A DNA stretch of 64,000 nt from Microseira sp041929235 (GCF_041929235.1 NZ_JBHFNP010000036.1:52279-116278), one strand, 5' to 3'. Positions 18,328-28,728 are shown, counted from the stretch's first letter. Notes: generated by a model from the letters alone, not told the origin. Numbers and translations: made by a program.

Positions 18328-18939
18328 TCATTCCGATGCCACCGAATTTGATATTACTTCTATTGTTTCTGTTGCTTCTTCCTCATCTGAGGATAGCCGA
18401 TCGTTGGTTTGGGGAACAACGATCGCGCTCTCTAATGCCTCGCAAATTAACTGCCGTTGTTCGGCATCGTAACCCCAGCGGTCTAAAAAAGCTTGGTACC
18501 TACCTGCACCCGTTACCGCACTTTCCAATAATTTTCGACAGCGATCGTATACTGCATCTTGATCGACGAGTTTGATCAGCGCTGCCGAGCGATCGCGCAC
18601 TTGTTCTGAACTTTGCGCCATTGGTTCGTCATCGTTACGGCGATGGGTAAGCGCCATTGCCGCCGACATGGCGACATTTTTCGCCAACAGTTCGGCGACA
18701 ATATCTGGACTAGAACGTAACGCCTGTACCAGTTCCTCTGAGGGATGACTGGCTAAACTGCTACTCGATACCAGATAGGTGACAAAAAATCCCCTAGCAC
18801 CATTTTCGCTTTGAACTAAAGCAGCGATCGCTTCCCCGATCTGTTCGGGGGATAATTGATTGGCTTCCACCTGTTCTAGCAAAGACTTCGTGGCGGCGAT
18901 CGCTTGTTCAAACGTAATCTCAGAGCCAATTTGAGTCAT
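18328..18939 (-). CDS. Hypothetical protein, helical, acidic C-terminus
   Basis: A 203-residue, mainly helical protein, not recognised. It has FEQAIAATKSLLEQVEANQL at the N-terminus, a central FFVTYLV block, a repeated Ala/Leu-rich helix region, and RYQAFLDRWGYDAEQRQLIC near residue 155. The end is acidic (SSDEEEATE). The ATG at 18939 follows GGTAGG, while one at 18951 has no such signal. No signal peptide or membrane segment is seen. Both flanks are repeat-rich intergenic DNA, so the context gives no clue to function. Confidence 0.65.
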   Translation of the reverse strand: MTQIGSEITFEQAIAATKSLLEQVEANQLSPEQIGEAIAALVQSENGARGFFVTYLVSSSSLASHPSEELVQALRSSPDIVAELLAKNVAMSAAMALTHRRNDDEPMAQSSEQVRDRSAALIKLVDQDAVYDRCRKLLESAVTGAGRYQAFLDRWGYDAEQRQLICEALESAIVVPQTNDRLSSDEEEATETIEVISNSVASE

Positions 18940-18951
18940 ATTACCTACCAT

Positions 18952-19504
18952 TTACGATGGTTTTTCCACTGTCGCGAGATTGATGACGACCCCGCGCAAC
19001 AAGCAGTTGCGGCTGTGCGTTCGCGATAGCGATGCGGAGCATTATCGCGGCGTCCTCATGGTAGCACCTTTGTTTTCCAGGATAAATCAACCCAACTCGA
19101 TCGGGACTTACGCCAAGAAATCGGGTTTCTACGAAAAATCTTTGGTTTGGCAAGGAGAGATTGACTCAGAAACTTTGGTGATGGTCTCGACCGGCGTCAG
19201 TCCTGTCGATATGACTTGCCGGCATATTAGTTAAAATACTTAACTAGACCAATGGCTGGGGACCCAATAAGATCCGCGATAGTTCCTCAAACTCAAACAG
19301 CAGGATGCACAATACAGTTCGTGCCTCATCCGCAAGCATTACCGACCGGATACCATTGGTAATAATCAACCGCCTCAATACGGCTGGTTTATGGGCGATC
19401 TGTTAAGTCTTAAGGAGCGCGATTCCCAAAATGTCCCAATACTTACAATGGTCGTGAAAAATTTAGCAACCAGACATTCTCAAGCATTTAATCTGCTTAG
19501 ATCC
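18952..19504. other. Repeat-bearing gap before the response regulator
   Basis: Contains a dispersed repeat copy (GGACTTACGCCAAGAAATCG at about 19104, with ACGAAAAATCTTTGGTTTGG). No gene is seen here, apart from possible upstream starts of the response regulator at 19391 and 19448. Confidence 0.5.
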
Positions 19505-19876
19505 ATGCGAATTTTACTGCTTGAAGACAACGATATCAATCGCCAGTTGCTGAGCGAATATCTGATTTATCTGGGCTACCAAGTCCTTGCTTTACCAGAT
19601 GGCTGCAACTTATTTCAAGCCTTATCTGACTTCCAACCTCAGCTGATTTTGCTGGACTTGAAATTACCCGGTATTGATGGTTATACCATTCTGGAACAAA
19701 TCCAACAAAGCTCAGACTGGCATCAAGTGCCGGTGATTGTCGTTTCAGCATTTGCTTTTAAAGCAGATCAACAGCGAGCGATTAATTTAGGGGCGCGAAG
19801 GTATTTTGTCAAACCTGTAAAGCTACCTCAGTTGAAAGAGGCGATACAGGAAGAATTGAACAGAGGTAGGGCGTAG
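19505..19876 (+). CDS. Single-domain response regulator (CheY-like)
   Basis: A 123-residue receiver domain: ILLLEDND with the acidic pocket, LILLDLKLPGIDGY with the phospho-acceptor Asp, VIVVSAF with the conserved Ser, and YFVKPVKL with the conserved Lys. It therefore takes a phosphate from a histidine kinase. There is no output domain. The start is uncertain: the frame is open from 19391, with ATGs at 19391, 19448 and 19505. I chose 19505 because the receiver fold begins there, though none has a clear ribosome binding site. No kinase gene is adjacent. Confidence 0.85.
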   Translation: MRILLLEDNDINRQLLSEYLIYLGYQVLALPDGCNLFQALSDFQPQLILLDLKLPGIDGYTILEQIQQSSDWHQVPVIVVSAFAFKADQQRAINLGARRYFVKPVKLPQLKEAIQEELNRGRA

Positions 19877-19991
19877 TAACAATTGCCCAGAGTCATTTCA
19901 CCGTCAGCGGGTAGTGGGGAAACCCCTACTCACGCGCGATCGCCCTATCGACTCGCGACGGTCTAAACTGATAGTTAGCCACCTCACGTCC

Positions 19992-20171
19992 CTAGTCAGA
20001 AGGACCTGTGGCGATAATTGCTTCCATAATTTGACACAGACTCTGCATAGACTCTCTCACATCATCCATCTTCGCTTCTATTTGTGCGATTAATAGAGTT
20101 ACGCTTTGCAGTTGATTAAGTGTCTCATCTAAAGCTTCGCGATATTGGTGCTGGAGATCTTCTGAAGTCAT
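19992..20171 (-). CDS. 59-residue coiled-coil protein
   Basis: A small frame starting MTSEDLQHQYREALDETLNQ and ending GPSD, with a long heptad-like run of Leu, Ile and Met (LQSVTLLIAQIEAKMDDV). It lies in an otherwise empty gap between the response regulator and uvrC, on the opposite strand. Codon use looks coding, but it is not a family I recognise. The regular helical pattern argues for a real product, perhaps an oligomerising adaptor. Confidence 0.5.
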   Translation of the reverse strand: MTSEDLQHQYREALDETLNQLQSVTLLIAQIEAKMDDVRESMQSLCQIMEAIIATGPSD

Positions 20172-20453
20172 TGATAGGATTTGGGTTTGGTTACTAAAGG
20201 TTGTAATATATCTAGCGTAGTAGACGCTTTCCTCTAATTTAATATCTAGTCTTTCAGATTTTATTTTTATGTTAATAACTTAATTATTACCCAGGATAGT
20301 TAATCAAAACTTTAAAAACATGGAAAAGATAATGTTAGGATAATCTCCCAAAAGGGGAATTTGCGTAATTTTACTAAAGATAAAACGGACTAAAAGCAAT
20401 AGTTTTTACTTAAAAAACTGTAAAGATTACGGAAGCGGAGAATTGCGAAGGTT

Positions 20454-22370
20454 ATGTCAGCTACAAAAACCCTGCCATTGGTAAAAGATCCAGAAGGACT
20501 CTCAAGCCGGTTGAAGGAAATTCCAGCCGAACCGGGTGTATATTTTATGAAAGATGAGAGCGGACGCATTCTATACATCGGCAAATCGAAAAAACTGCGA
20601 TCGCGCGTCCGCTCTTACTTCCGCGACACCCCCAAACATAGTCCCCGCATCGATATGATGGTTCGCCAGGTGACAGAAATTGAATTTATCGTCACCGACA
20701 CCGAAGCGGAAGCATTAGCACTAGAAGCCAACTTAGTCAAGCAACATCAGCCGTATTTTAACGTACTACTTAAGGATGATAAAAAATATCCCTACCTGTT
20801 AATTACTTGGTCAGAAGATTATCCCCGTATTTTCATCACGCGCAATCGGCGTTTGGCAAAAGAAAAAGATAAGTATTACGGACCTTATGTCGATGTTGGG
20901 CTGTTAAGAAATACTTTACATCTAGTCAAGCGTATTTTCCCCCTAAGACAGCGCCCGCAACCGTTATTTAAAGACCGACCCTGCCTCAATTACGACCTGG
21001 GGAGGTGTCCGGGTGTTTGCCAACAGTTAATCTCAAAAGAAGAATACCGCAAAATCGTGCAAAAAGTGGCGATGGTGTTCCAAGGTCGCACCCAGGAATT
21101 GATCGATATTCTGAGTGGGAATATGGAACAACTGGCAGAAGCGCTCAACTTTGAAGCAGCGGCGAGAATCCGCGACCAAATTAGCGGGTTAAAATCCCTG
21201 AGTGCGGAGCAAAAAGTATCCTTGCCAAAGGATACGGTATCGCAAGATGCGATCGCGCTTGCCGCCGATGACGAACGCGCCTGCATCCAACTGTTCCAAA
21301 TTCGCGCCGGACGCCTGGTAGGGCGCTTGGGATTTATCGCTGAGTCTCCCCTATTGTCGGGACGTTCTGATGAGATAGATCAAAACGGTGTAGAAGCGGG
21401 GGCGATTTTACAGCGGGTGCTAGAAGAACATTACCAAAATGCGGAGGCGGTGGAAATTCCGGCGGAAATTTTGGTGCAGCACGAATTGCCGGATGGCGAG
21501 ATGTTAGCCGAGTTTTTATCCCAGCGTCGGGGACGCAAGGTGAGTATTGTGGCACCGCAGCGGCAAACTAAAGCAGAATTGATTGAAATGGTGGAACGCA
21601 ATGCTGCCTACGAACTGCAAAGGATGCAGAAATTAGGCGAACGCGATCGGCAAGGGATGCAGGATTTAGCCGATATACTCGACTTACCCGACTTGCCGCG
21701 CCGCATAGAAGGGTACGATATTTCTCACATCCAAGGGTCGAATGCCGTAGGATCGCAGGTGGTATTTATCGACGGTTCACCCGCAAAGCAGCACTATCGG
21801 CACTATAAAATTAAAAATCCCGCCGTTACAACTGGTCACTCAGATGACTTCGCATCTTTAGCAGAAGTCATCCGCCGCCGCTTCCGCAAATATGCTGAAG
21901 ATGGAAAATTGCAGCGCGTAGGTAATCCAGATTGGCCCGATCTGGTAATGATAGATGGAGGGAAAGGTCAGCTATCGGCAGTGGTGGCAGTTTTGCAAGA
22001 AATGAACTTATTAGAAGATTTGCGCGTGGTAAGTTTAGCCAAACAGCGGGAAGAGATTTTCTTGCCAGGAGAATCATTCCCACTCGAAACCGATGCCGAA
22101 CAACCAGGAGTGCAATTAATGCGGCGTTTGCGGGATGAAGCCCACAGATTTGCTGTCAGTTTCCATAGACAACAACGCAGCGATAAATTGAAGCGCTCGC
22201 GTTTAGATGAAATTCCCGGACTCGGCTTCCAGCGCCAAAAGCAGCTGTTAGAGCATTTTCGCTCGATTGATTATATTCGGGAAGCGACAAGAGAACAACT
22301 GGCTGGCGCGCCGGGAATTGGCCCCCACTTAGCTCAGCAAATATACGACTATTTTCACCCGAATGGGTGA
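20454..22370 (+). CDS. uvrC: Excinuclease ABC subunit C (UvrC)
   Basis: A 638-residue UvrC, the dual-incision nuclease of nucleotide excision repair. The GIY-YIG domain is at the N-terminus (EPGVYFMKDESGRILYIGKS). The cysteine-containing RPCLNYDLGRCPGVC follows, then a UVR motif (ALNFEAAARIRDQI) that meets UvrB. The RNase H-like 5' nuclease has EGYDISHIQG and VMIDGGKGQL, and two helix-hairpin-helix motifs close the protein (IPGLGFQRQ and APGIGPHLAQQI). Length and order are normal. It is monocistronic and ends at TGA. Confidence 0.97.
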   Translation: MSATKTLPLVKDPEGLSSRLKEIPAEPGVYFMKDESGRILYIGKSKKLRSRVRSYFRDTPKHSPRIDMMVRQVTEIEFIVTDTEAEALALEANLVKQHQPYFNVLLKDDKKYPYLLITWSEDYPRIFITRNRRLAKEKDKYYGPYVDVGLLRNTLHLVKRIFPLRQRPQPLFKDRPCLNYDLGRCPGVCQQLISKEEYRKIVQKVAMVFQGRTQELIDILSGNMEQLAEALNFEAAARIRDQISGLKSLSAEQKVSLPKDTVSQDAIALAADDERACIQLFQIRAGRLVGRLGFIAESPLLSGRSDEIDQNGVEAGAILQRVLEEHYQNAEAVEIPAEILVQHELPDGEMLAEFLSQRRGRKVSIVAPQRQTKAELIEMVERNAAYELQRMQKLGERDRQGMQDLADILDLPDLPRRIEGYDISHIQGSNAVGSQVVFIDGSPAKQHYRHYKIKNPAVTTGHSDDFASLAEVIRRRFRKYAEDGKLQRVGNPDWPDLVMIDGGKGQLSAVVAVLQEMNLLEDLRVVSLAKQREEIFLPGESFPLETDAEQPGVQLMRRLRDEAHRFAVSFHRQQRSDKLKRSRLDEIPGLGFQRQKQLLEHFRSIDYIREATREQLAGAPGIGPHLAQQIYDYFHPNG

Positions 22371-22692
22371 TAGGAATTTTAGGTAAAGTGCGCCCCTACA
22401 ACAGGGGCAAAAAACTAACTTGGACGGTAAATCATCAATCTAAAATCTGCAATTTCAGAACCGACGCACAAGGATACTAGAAACCCGGTTTCTGGGCGTA
22501 AATCCTGAATTTGAAATCGGCAATTCCCACAACTTGTGAAACCGTAAGCGATAATGCCAATGGGTGCTGCAATGGCAATTAAACTGCTAAAGTCACTTGT
22601 ACTGGGTCGGCAGCGTGCCAGCTTGCTATCGGTGCAGTGGTTGGCACTCAAACTGTCCTGAAGCCCATTGGCGAATTCTGTATAAAGTAGTC

Positions 22693-25128
22693 GTGCTGGC
22701 TAAATTCTCCCACAACTTTCGTAATTGGCTATCGAACTGGCGTTCCAACGGGAACCCTGGGGCGGGAGTTCGCCTCCCCATATCCTTACTGTTGGCGAGT
22801 GCGGGGGTAACGGGTATATTGTTGGGACTGCGGCAGATGGGAATGCTGCAACCGATGGAATTGTGGGCGTATGACCAACTGTTGCGAAATCGCCCACAAG
22901 AAGCAACCGATCCCCGCCTTTTAGTCGTTGAGGTGACGGAAGAAGATATCCAGCGAGTGGGGCGGTTTCCCCTACCCGACGCTACCCTGGCAACTTTATT
23001 AGAAAAACTCCAGCAATATCAACCCCGCGTCATCGGGTTGGATATTTATCGCGATTTGCCGATGGAACCGGGACATCAGCGGTTAAAAGAAGTTTTCACT
23101 CATGGCGATCGCCTCGTGGCAATTTGCAAGCTTTCCGATGCTAGCGATCCGGGCGTAGCGCCGCCGTCAACGGTAAAACCAGATCAAATCAGCTTCAGCG
23201 ATTTGGTTTTAGACCCCGATGGACTGGTTCGCAGGGCGCTGTTGTTTGCCCAACCAGGAGAAGGAAAGTGTCCGACGCCCTTTTCTTTTAGCTTCCAGTT
23301 GACAAGGAAGTATTTGGAAAAAGAAGGAATCCAACCAATAAACCAGAAACCAGGGGAATACCTGAAGCTGGGAAATATAGTTTTTCGACCCATAAACCCC
23401 AATTCCGGCAGTTACCAAGGAATTGATGCGCGGGGTTATCAAATTCTGCTGAATTACCGTTCAACCCCATATGTAGCGCAGCAAGTCACCCTGGGCCAAA
23501 TCCTGGACAATCAAATTAAACCGGAATGGGTGCGCGATCGCATCGTCCTGATCGGCACCACCGCCCCCAGCGTCCGAGACACCTTCAACACCCCCTATAA
23601 CGCCCTGCGACGGGGACAGCGGAAAATGCCTGGAGTCGTCCTCCACGCCCAGATAGTCAGTCAAATGCTGAGCGCCGTACTTGACAAGCGACCTTTGTTG
23701 CGCTATTGGCCTTGGTGGGGAGAAGCGCTGTGGGTGTGCGCTTGGTCGTTAGTGGGTGGATTCGTTGCTTGGAAGCTGCGCCATCCCCTGCGCCTGGGAT
23801 TGGGTATTGCAGCTACCTTGGGCAGCTTGGTTTTAGTCTGCTATGGATTGTTAATTGGGGGGGTTTGGATACCGCTATTGCCTCCAATGCTGGCAGCGAT
23901 CGCTACCGGGGGAAGTGCGATCGTCACCATCGCTTACCAGATGCAGCAGCAGCAAGAAAAAGTGTCCAAACTGGCGGAAGAACAAGAACAAACGATTGAC
24001 CAGCTGACAACCTTGCTCAAAGAAGGAACCAAAACATTAGCGACCGAGAACTGGTCAGAAGAAAAAACACGCGCAATGGCAACCTCAGAGGATGGCGCTA
24101 GCCCTCCCCCGCCGCCCCTCGCCACCCTCTCCCTAGATGGGCGCTATAAAATCACCCGCGTACTCGGTCAGGGCGGTTTCGGTCAAACCTTTTTGGCAGA
24201 AGATACCAAGCGACCCGGACACCCCACCTGCGTGGTTAAATATTTGATGCCCGCGAGGCAGGATGTTAAATTTTTGACAGTCGCGCGGCGCTTGTTCGAG
24301 ACAGAAGCAAAAATTTTGGAAGCCTTGGGGCAACACAGTCAAATTCCCCAACTGCTGGCTTATTTTGAAGAAAACCAACAATTTTACTTAGTTGAACAGT
24401 ATATCGAGGGAGAACCCCTGAGCGAAGAACTGAAAGCCGACAGGCGGATGTCGGAAGTGCAGGTGGCGGAAATGCTGAAAGACGTGTTGCAAGCGCTGGC
24501 TTTTATACACAAGCACCACGTGATTCACCGGGATATTAAACCGAGCAACATCATCAGAAGCAAACAAGATCGGTTATTGGTTTTGATTGACTTTGGCGCA
24601 GTTAAGCAGATGCAGGAAATCGAAGACCAAACCATCGCCATCGGGACGCGGGGATACGCGCCGCCAGAACAATTTCACGGTCGTCCGCGCCCCAACAGCG
24701 ACATCTACGCTTTAGGAATGATTGGGATTCAGGCACTGACGGGAATTTCGCCCCAGCAGCTAATCGAAGAAGGGCAATCGGAAAAAGGGAATGTAGCTTG
24801 GCGCCATCTGGCTAACGTTGGGGATGAATTAGCCAAAATTTTGGACAAAATGGTGGAATATCATTTCAGCGATCGCTACCAATCCGCTTCCGAGGTGCTA
24901 GAAGATCTTAACCGCATCGATCCGAAAACTTTGAGCGATCGCGTCGAAGATCTCCGCAAAGTCCCCACCGACGACTCCGATGTAGACACCCTGCATCTAT
25001 CTGACACAGCAGAGGATGCCACGATTAAAGTAGACCCAATAGACTCAGACGAGTATGGCAATCGGCAAGATGGGGAAGATGAAGAAGATGAGGAAGATGG
25101 GCAACTGACACCTGACCAGGCACAATAA
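22693..25128 (+). CDS. CHASE2 sensor-Ser/Thr protein kinase
   Basis: A receptor-like kinase of about 811 residues. A first membrane segment (LLLASAGVTGILLG) is followed by an extracytoplasmic CHASE2 domain (LLVVEVTEEDIQRVGRFPLPD, VIGLDIYRDLPM, IVLIGTTAPSVRDTFNTPY). Three membrane helices near residues 350-420 and a short coiled coil come next. The Hanks-type kinase domain begins near 485, with GQGGFGQTF, catalytic HRDIKPSNI (Asp at about 614), DFGAVKQM and APPEQ. The tail is very acidic (DGEDEEDEEDG). A GTG at 22693 seems the best start, since no ATG precedes the first helix except an atypical one at 22597. The ligand is unknown. Confidence 0.9.
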   Translation: MLAKFSHNFRNWLSNWRSNGNPGAGVRLPISLLLASAGVTGILLGLRQMGMLQPMELWAYDQLLRNRPQEATDPRLLVVEVTEEDIQRVGRFPLPDATLATLLEKLQQYQPRVIGLDIYRDLPMEPGHQRLKEVFTHGDRLVAICKLSDASDPGVAPPSTVKPDQISFSDLVLDPDGLVRRALLFAQPGEGKCPTPFSFSFQLTRKYLEKEGIQPINQKPGEYLKLGNIVFRPINPNSGSYQGIDARGYQILLNYRSTPYVAQQVTLGQILDNQIKPEWVRDRIVLIGTTAPSVRDTFNTPYNALRRGQRKMPGVVLHAQIVSQMLSAVLDKRPLLRYWPWWGEALWVCAWSLVGGFVAWKLRHPLRLGLGIAATLGSLVLVCYGLLIGGVWIPLLPPMLAAIATGGSAIVTIAYQMQQQQEKVSKLAEEQEQTIDQLTTLLKEGTKTLATENWSEEKTRAMATSEDGASPPPPPLATLSLDGRYKITRVLGQGGFGQTFLAEDTKRPGHPTCVVKYLMPARQDVKFLTVARRLFETEAKILEALGQHSQIPQLLAYFEENQQFYLVEQYIEGEPLSEELKADRRMSEVQVAEMLKDVLQALAFIHKHHVIHRDIKPSNIIRSKQDRLLVLIDFGAVKQMQEIEDQTIAIGTRGYAPPEQFHGRPRPNSDIYALGMIGIQALTGISPQQLIEEGQSEKGNVAWRHLANVGDELAKILDKMVEYHFSDRYQSASEVLEDLNRIDPKTLSDRVEDLRKVPTDDSDVDTLHLSDTAEDATIKVDPIDSDEYGNRQDGEDEEDEEDGQLTPDQAQ

Positions 25129-25163
25129 AATAAGCATTCCTAATTAATTGTTAAAAAAAGCGC

Positions 25164-26282
25164 GTGAGTTTGACTGCCCAGGCTAAAACTACCCCCTCTT
25201 CAACTGCTCGTCGTGTCGTGTTTCCCTTCACCGCAATTGTCGGTCAAGAAGAGATGAAACTGGCACTGCTGTTAAACACGATCGACCCCAAAATCGGCGG
25301 GGTGATGATTATGGGCGATCGCGGAACTGGCAAAACTACCACTATTCGCGCCCTCGCTGACTTGCTGCCAGAAATTGAAGTCGTCGCAGATGACCCCTTT
25401 AACAGCGCTGCCGATGACCCCGACTTGATGAGCGACACCGTGCGCGACAAGGTCGCACAGCAAGCTGAAATTCCTGTCGTCAAGAAAAAAGTGACGATGG
25501 TTGACTTACCTTTGGGCGCTACCGAAGACCGCGTTTGCGGCACCATCGATATCGAAAAAGCTCTTTCTCTCGGCGTCAAAGCGTTTGAACCCGGATTGCT
25601 CGCCAAAGCGAATCGCGGTATCCTCTACGTCGATGAAGTAAACTTGCTCGACGACCACCTGGTAGACGTTTTGCTCGACTCTGCCGCTTCTGGATGGAAC
25701 ACCGTCGAACGGGAAGGCATCTCCATCCGCCACCCGGCACGTTTTGTTTTAGTAGGTTCTGGTAATCCCGAAGAAGGCGAACTGCGTCCCCAACTGCTCG
25801 ATCGTTTCGGGATGCACGCAGAAATTCACACGGTTAGAGAACCGGCGTTGCGCGTGCAAATTGTGGAACAGCGAGTAGAATTTGACGCCGATCCGCCAAA
25901 ATTTCTGCAACAATACCAGCAAGAACAAGAAGAATTGCAACGCCGATTGGTCAACGCCCAAAAGTTATTGCCCCAGGTAAAAATTGACTATGACCTGCGG
26001 GTGAAAATTTCGCAAGTTTGCTCGGAACTGAATGTAGATGGATTGCGAGGCGATATCGTAACCAACCGCGCCGCTAAAGCTTTAGCAGCGTTTGAAGGTC
26101 GCACGGAAGTAACCGTAGACGATATCCGCCGCGTGATTACCTTGTGCTTGCGCCACCGACTGCGGAAAGACCCGTTAGAATCGATCGATTCCGGTTATAA
26201 AGTAGAAAAAGCTTTTAACCGCGCCTTCGGTTTGGAAACCACAGATACTCCAACTGCTCAGGCAAATGGTACTCGGAGATAG
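25164..26282 (+). CDS. chlI: Magnesium chelatase ATPase subunit I
   Basis: A 372-residue AAA+ ATPase that, with ChlD and ChlH, inserts Mg2+ into protoporphyrin IX at the first committed step of chlorophyll synthesis. Visible are FTAIVGQEEMKLAL, Walker A GDRGTGKTTTI, the family inserts PLGATEDRVCGTIDIE and FEPGLLAKANRGILYVDEVN (Walker B), LVGSGNPEEGELRPQLLDRFG (sensor 1 and Arg finger), and the C-terminal helical lid. It starts at GTG, ends at TAG, and has normal length. It lies 35 bp after the kinase gene on the same strand, so it may be co-transcribed. Confidence 0.97.
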   Translation: MSLTAQAKTTPSSTARRVVFPFTAIVGQEEMKLALLLNTIDPKIGGVMIMGDRGTGKTTTIRALADLLPEIEVVADDPFNSAADDPDLMSDTVRDKVAQQAEIPVVKKKVTMVDLPLGATEDRVCGTIDIEKALSLGVKAFEPGLLAKANRGILYVDEVNLLDDHLVDVLLDSAASGWNTVEREGISIRHPARFVLVGSGNPEEGELRPQLLDRFGMHAEIHTVREPALRVQIVEQRVEFDADPPKFLQQYQQEQEELQRRLVNAQKLLPQVKIDYDLRVKISQVCSELNVDGLRGDIVTNRAAKALAAFEGRTEVTVDDIRRVITLCLRHRLRKDPLESIDSGYKVEKAFNRAFGLETTDTPTAQANGTRR

Positions 26283-26378
26283 CTAATTGGTAATGGCTAA
26301 TGGCTAATTGCTAATTGCTTTTTACCATTAGCTATTAGGAAAAAATCTAAAATCTAAAATCTAAAATCTAAAATTACT

Positions 26379-26675
26379 ATGAGACGACAGGTGCAATTTT
26401 TGTATAACGCCTTAGTCAGGTCAACCTTTTCTAATCCTCCGGTGTTTATTGAAGGATTAATGTTGTTGTTGGCAATGGTTTTATTACCTATTTGGTTCTT
26501 GGCACAAAAATGGCCTTATCTAGTGCTTTGCTGTAGCTATATTATCGGAGCCAGTATGTCAATTTTCGTGCGGGAGTCAATCTTGCCATCGTCCCAGTCC
26601 CACAGGAATCGGATAATTGTGTTGCTGGCTTCGGTAGCTCTGTTGTTAACGGTCTGCGCGTGGGGATTGGTGTAG
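26379..26675 (+). CDS. Small hypothetical membrane protein
   Basis: A 98-residue protein with three hydrophobic stretches (about 25-42, 48-63 and 80-96) and a short basic N-terminus (MRRQVQFLYNALVRS), likely embedded in the inner membrane. I do not recognise the family. It sits 96 bp after chlI on the same strand, across short TAATTGG and AAATCTAAAATCT repeats. No role can be given. Confidence 0.6.
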   Translation: MRRQVQFLYNALVRSTFSNPPVFIEGLMLLLAMVLLPIWFLAQKWPYLVLCCSYIIGASMSIFVRESILPSSQSHRNRIIVLLASVALLLTVCAWGLV

Positions 26676-27180
26676 AATTAGACGATTGCCATCGGGGTCA
26701 TAGGCATAGATTTCTCTACCGTGAACTACCTACACCGACCGCTACGCGGTACGGTGTAGGTTTCCAACTTCAAGGGGAATTGCGTCTAGCAGAACCGAAG
26801 TTTTGCCAGTCCGACTTACATTCGCTCTGTTGGCAGGGTCGCTAGTTCCTAACGACAACATCCGTAAGACTACCCTTCGGAAACGCTTCGCGAACATTTC
26901 CGCTCAAACTCAACTAGCATTTCCACATCTACAGATGCCCGGGTAACAAAGGCGTCAGTGCATTGAACAACCATGCCGGTAAGAGTCGAGTTTGATTATA
27001 TTATTGAAAAAGCCGAATTTTGTCAATCTATCTATGGTATGATAAAAATAAACTTAACAAAAAGCGGTCAAAGCTGGGTCTAAAAGACTGTTGCACAAGG
27101 TCAAATAGGCTCTGAAAGAGGGGAGTATCAAGACAATCAGGCGATGAGTTGAGCGAGTACACAGATAGTCTTCCAGAACA
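26676..27180. other. Gap of about 500 bp
   Basis: No gene is called. It contains a palindromic CCTACACCG...CGGTGTAGG element (about 26729-26761). On the minus strand at about 26675-26725 there is a short glyoxalase-like YDPDGNRLIL match, too small to name. Confidence 0.45.
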
Positions 27181-28728
27181 ATGGCGATACTTAATAACAT
27201 CGATGGCAACCAAACCCAGGCGTCCCCAGAATTTCCCAGCGGCCCAGTACCGCTCGATTCTAATTTTTACATCGAACGCCCCCCGATGGAACAACTAATT
27301 TACCAAGAAATTAGCAAACCAGGGAGCGTGATTCGGATTAAAGCGCCCAAGCAGATGGGTAAAAGCTCCCTACTGCTGCGTCTGCTTCATCAAGCCGAAC
27401 AATTAAATTACCGCACTGCTTACATAGACTTTTTGCAAGCAGATAATGAAATTTTTAACTGTTTAGATAAGTTTTTACGTTGGTTTTGCGCTAATGTCAG
27501 TCGGCAGTTGCAGCTAGCACCAATGCTGGATGATTATTGGGATGAAGATATTGGTAGCAAAGTCAGCTGCACGATATATTTTCAAGGGTATTTGTTGGAG
27601 CAAATAAACACTCCCCTCGTTTTGGCTTTGAATGAAGTCAATCGGATGTTTGAGCATCCCAACATAGCCGAAGAGTTTTTATCCTTGCTGCGCTCTTGGT
27701 ATGAAGAAGCAAAACAACAGGAAATTTGGCAAAAACTGCGGGTAGTATTGGTTCACTCGACGGAAGTTTATATTAACTTCAATATCAATCAATCTCCTTT
27801 TAATGTGGGGTTACCGATTAAATTGGCGGAGTTTAATTTAGAGCAGGTGATTTGTTTAGCAGGGCGTCACGGACTTGATTGGACAGATGGCAATGATGCT
27901 AAGAAGCTAATGGCAATGGTGGGGGGGCATCCTTATTTAGTGCGACTGGCGCTTTATCACCTGGTAAAATCGCCCCAAAATCTAGATACCCTGTTAGAAA
28001 AAGCCCCTAATATTAACGGCATTTATAGCAGTCATCTGCGAGAAAATTTAGTGCTTTTGCAAAAATATCCGGAATTGGCAACAGCACTTGAACGGGTAAT
28101 AACTGCTGAAGAAAACGCGAAAATAGAGCCGATACTGGCGGATAAATTAGAAAGTATGGGAATGGTGAAGTTGGAAGGATATAGCATAACCTTAGCCTGC
28201 GATTTATATCGACAGTTTTTTGCTGCCCAAAACTTTGGAACAAACGATTTGCAAAAACAAATCGAGCAGTTGCAGAAACAGATTCAAAAGTTGCAACAAG
28301 TATCCCACACAGATGAACTAACTCAAGTTGCCAATCGAAGCTACTTTGAAATATACCTGGAACAGATGTGGCAAAAGTTAGCGTTTGAAAATAATCCGGT
28401 GTCATTAATTTTGTGCGAAATTGACTTTTTTAAAGTTTACAACGATAGGCAAGGGCAAGAAGCGGCAGATAATTGTTTGCGACAAGTGGCTTGGGCTATC
28501 CGCAATTGTACCAGCAGTAAAGATAATTTAGTTGCTCGTTATAATTGGGCAGAATTTGCTGTAATTTTGCCGGAAATAGAAGATAATAGTGCTTTCAAAA
28601 TAGCCGAAAAAATCCGCTCAAAAGTAAAACAATTGGCAATTCGATACAACCTGCCACAAATGGGCGGGTTTCCGTCTTCGGTTATCACCGTAAGTTTAGG
28701 AGTGGCTAGCACAATTCCTCATAGATAA
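27181..28728 (+). CDS. AAA-like ATPase fused to degenerate GGDEF domain, C-terminus cut by in-frame stop
   Basis: A 515-residue product. The AAA-like domain (AAA_35 type) has P-loop KAPKQMGKSSLLLR near residue 55, and a Walker B-like region LVLALNEVNRMF. A coiled coil (QIEQLQKQIQKLQQ) leads to a diguanylate-cyclase-like domain (DELTQVANRSYFEIYLEQMW; CEIDFFKVYND). The signature loop reads YNWAEFA rather than GGDEF, so cyclase activity is doubtful. After TAA at 28726-28728 the same frame continues as NYPGILIRAANEALYEARRN to a TAA at 28845. That is the normal GGDEF end, so the last 38 residues are lost by a nonsense mutation. Confidence 0.8.
   Translation: MAILNNIDGNQTQASPEFPSGPVPLDSNFYIERPPMEQLIYQEISKPGSVIRIKAPKQMGKSSLLLRLLHQAEQLNYRTAYIDFLQADNEIFNCLDKFLRWFCANVSRQLQLAPMLDDYWDEDIGSKVSCTIYFQGYLLEQINTPLVLALNEVNRMFEHPNIAEEFLSLLRSWYEEAKQQEIWQKLRVVLVHSTEVYINFNINQSPFNVGLPIKLAEFNLEQVICLAGRHGLDWTDGNDAKKLMAMVGGHPYLVRLALYHLVKSPQNLDTLLEKAPNINGIYSSHLRENLVLLQKYPELATALERVITAEENAKIEPILADKLESMGMVKLEGYSITLACDLYRQFFAAQNFGTNDLQKQIEQLQKQIQKLQQVSHTDELTQVANRSYFEIYLEQMWQKLAFENNPVSLILCEIDFFKVYNDRQGQEAADNCLRQVAWAIRNCTSSKDNLVARYNWAEFAVILPEIEDNSAFKIAEKIRSKVKQLAIRYNLPQMGGFPSSVITVSLGVASTIPHR

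Noticed and set aside
19431..19457. Short leader frame after AAGGAG upstream of the response regulator
   Set aside because: Nine codons only, out of frame with the regulator; no attenuator-like structure was seen.
26675..26725. Glyoxalase-like YDPDGNRLIL remnant
   Set aside because: The match is about ten residues, too short to separate from chance.
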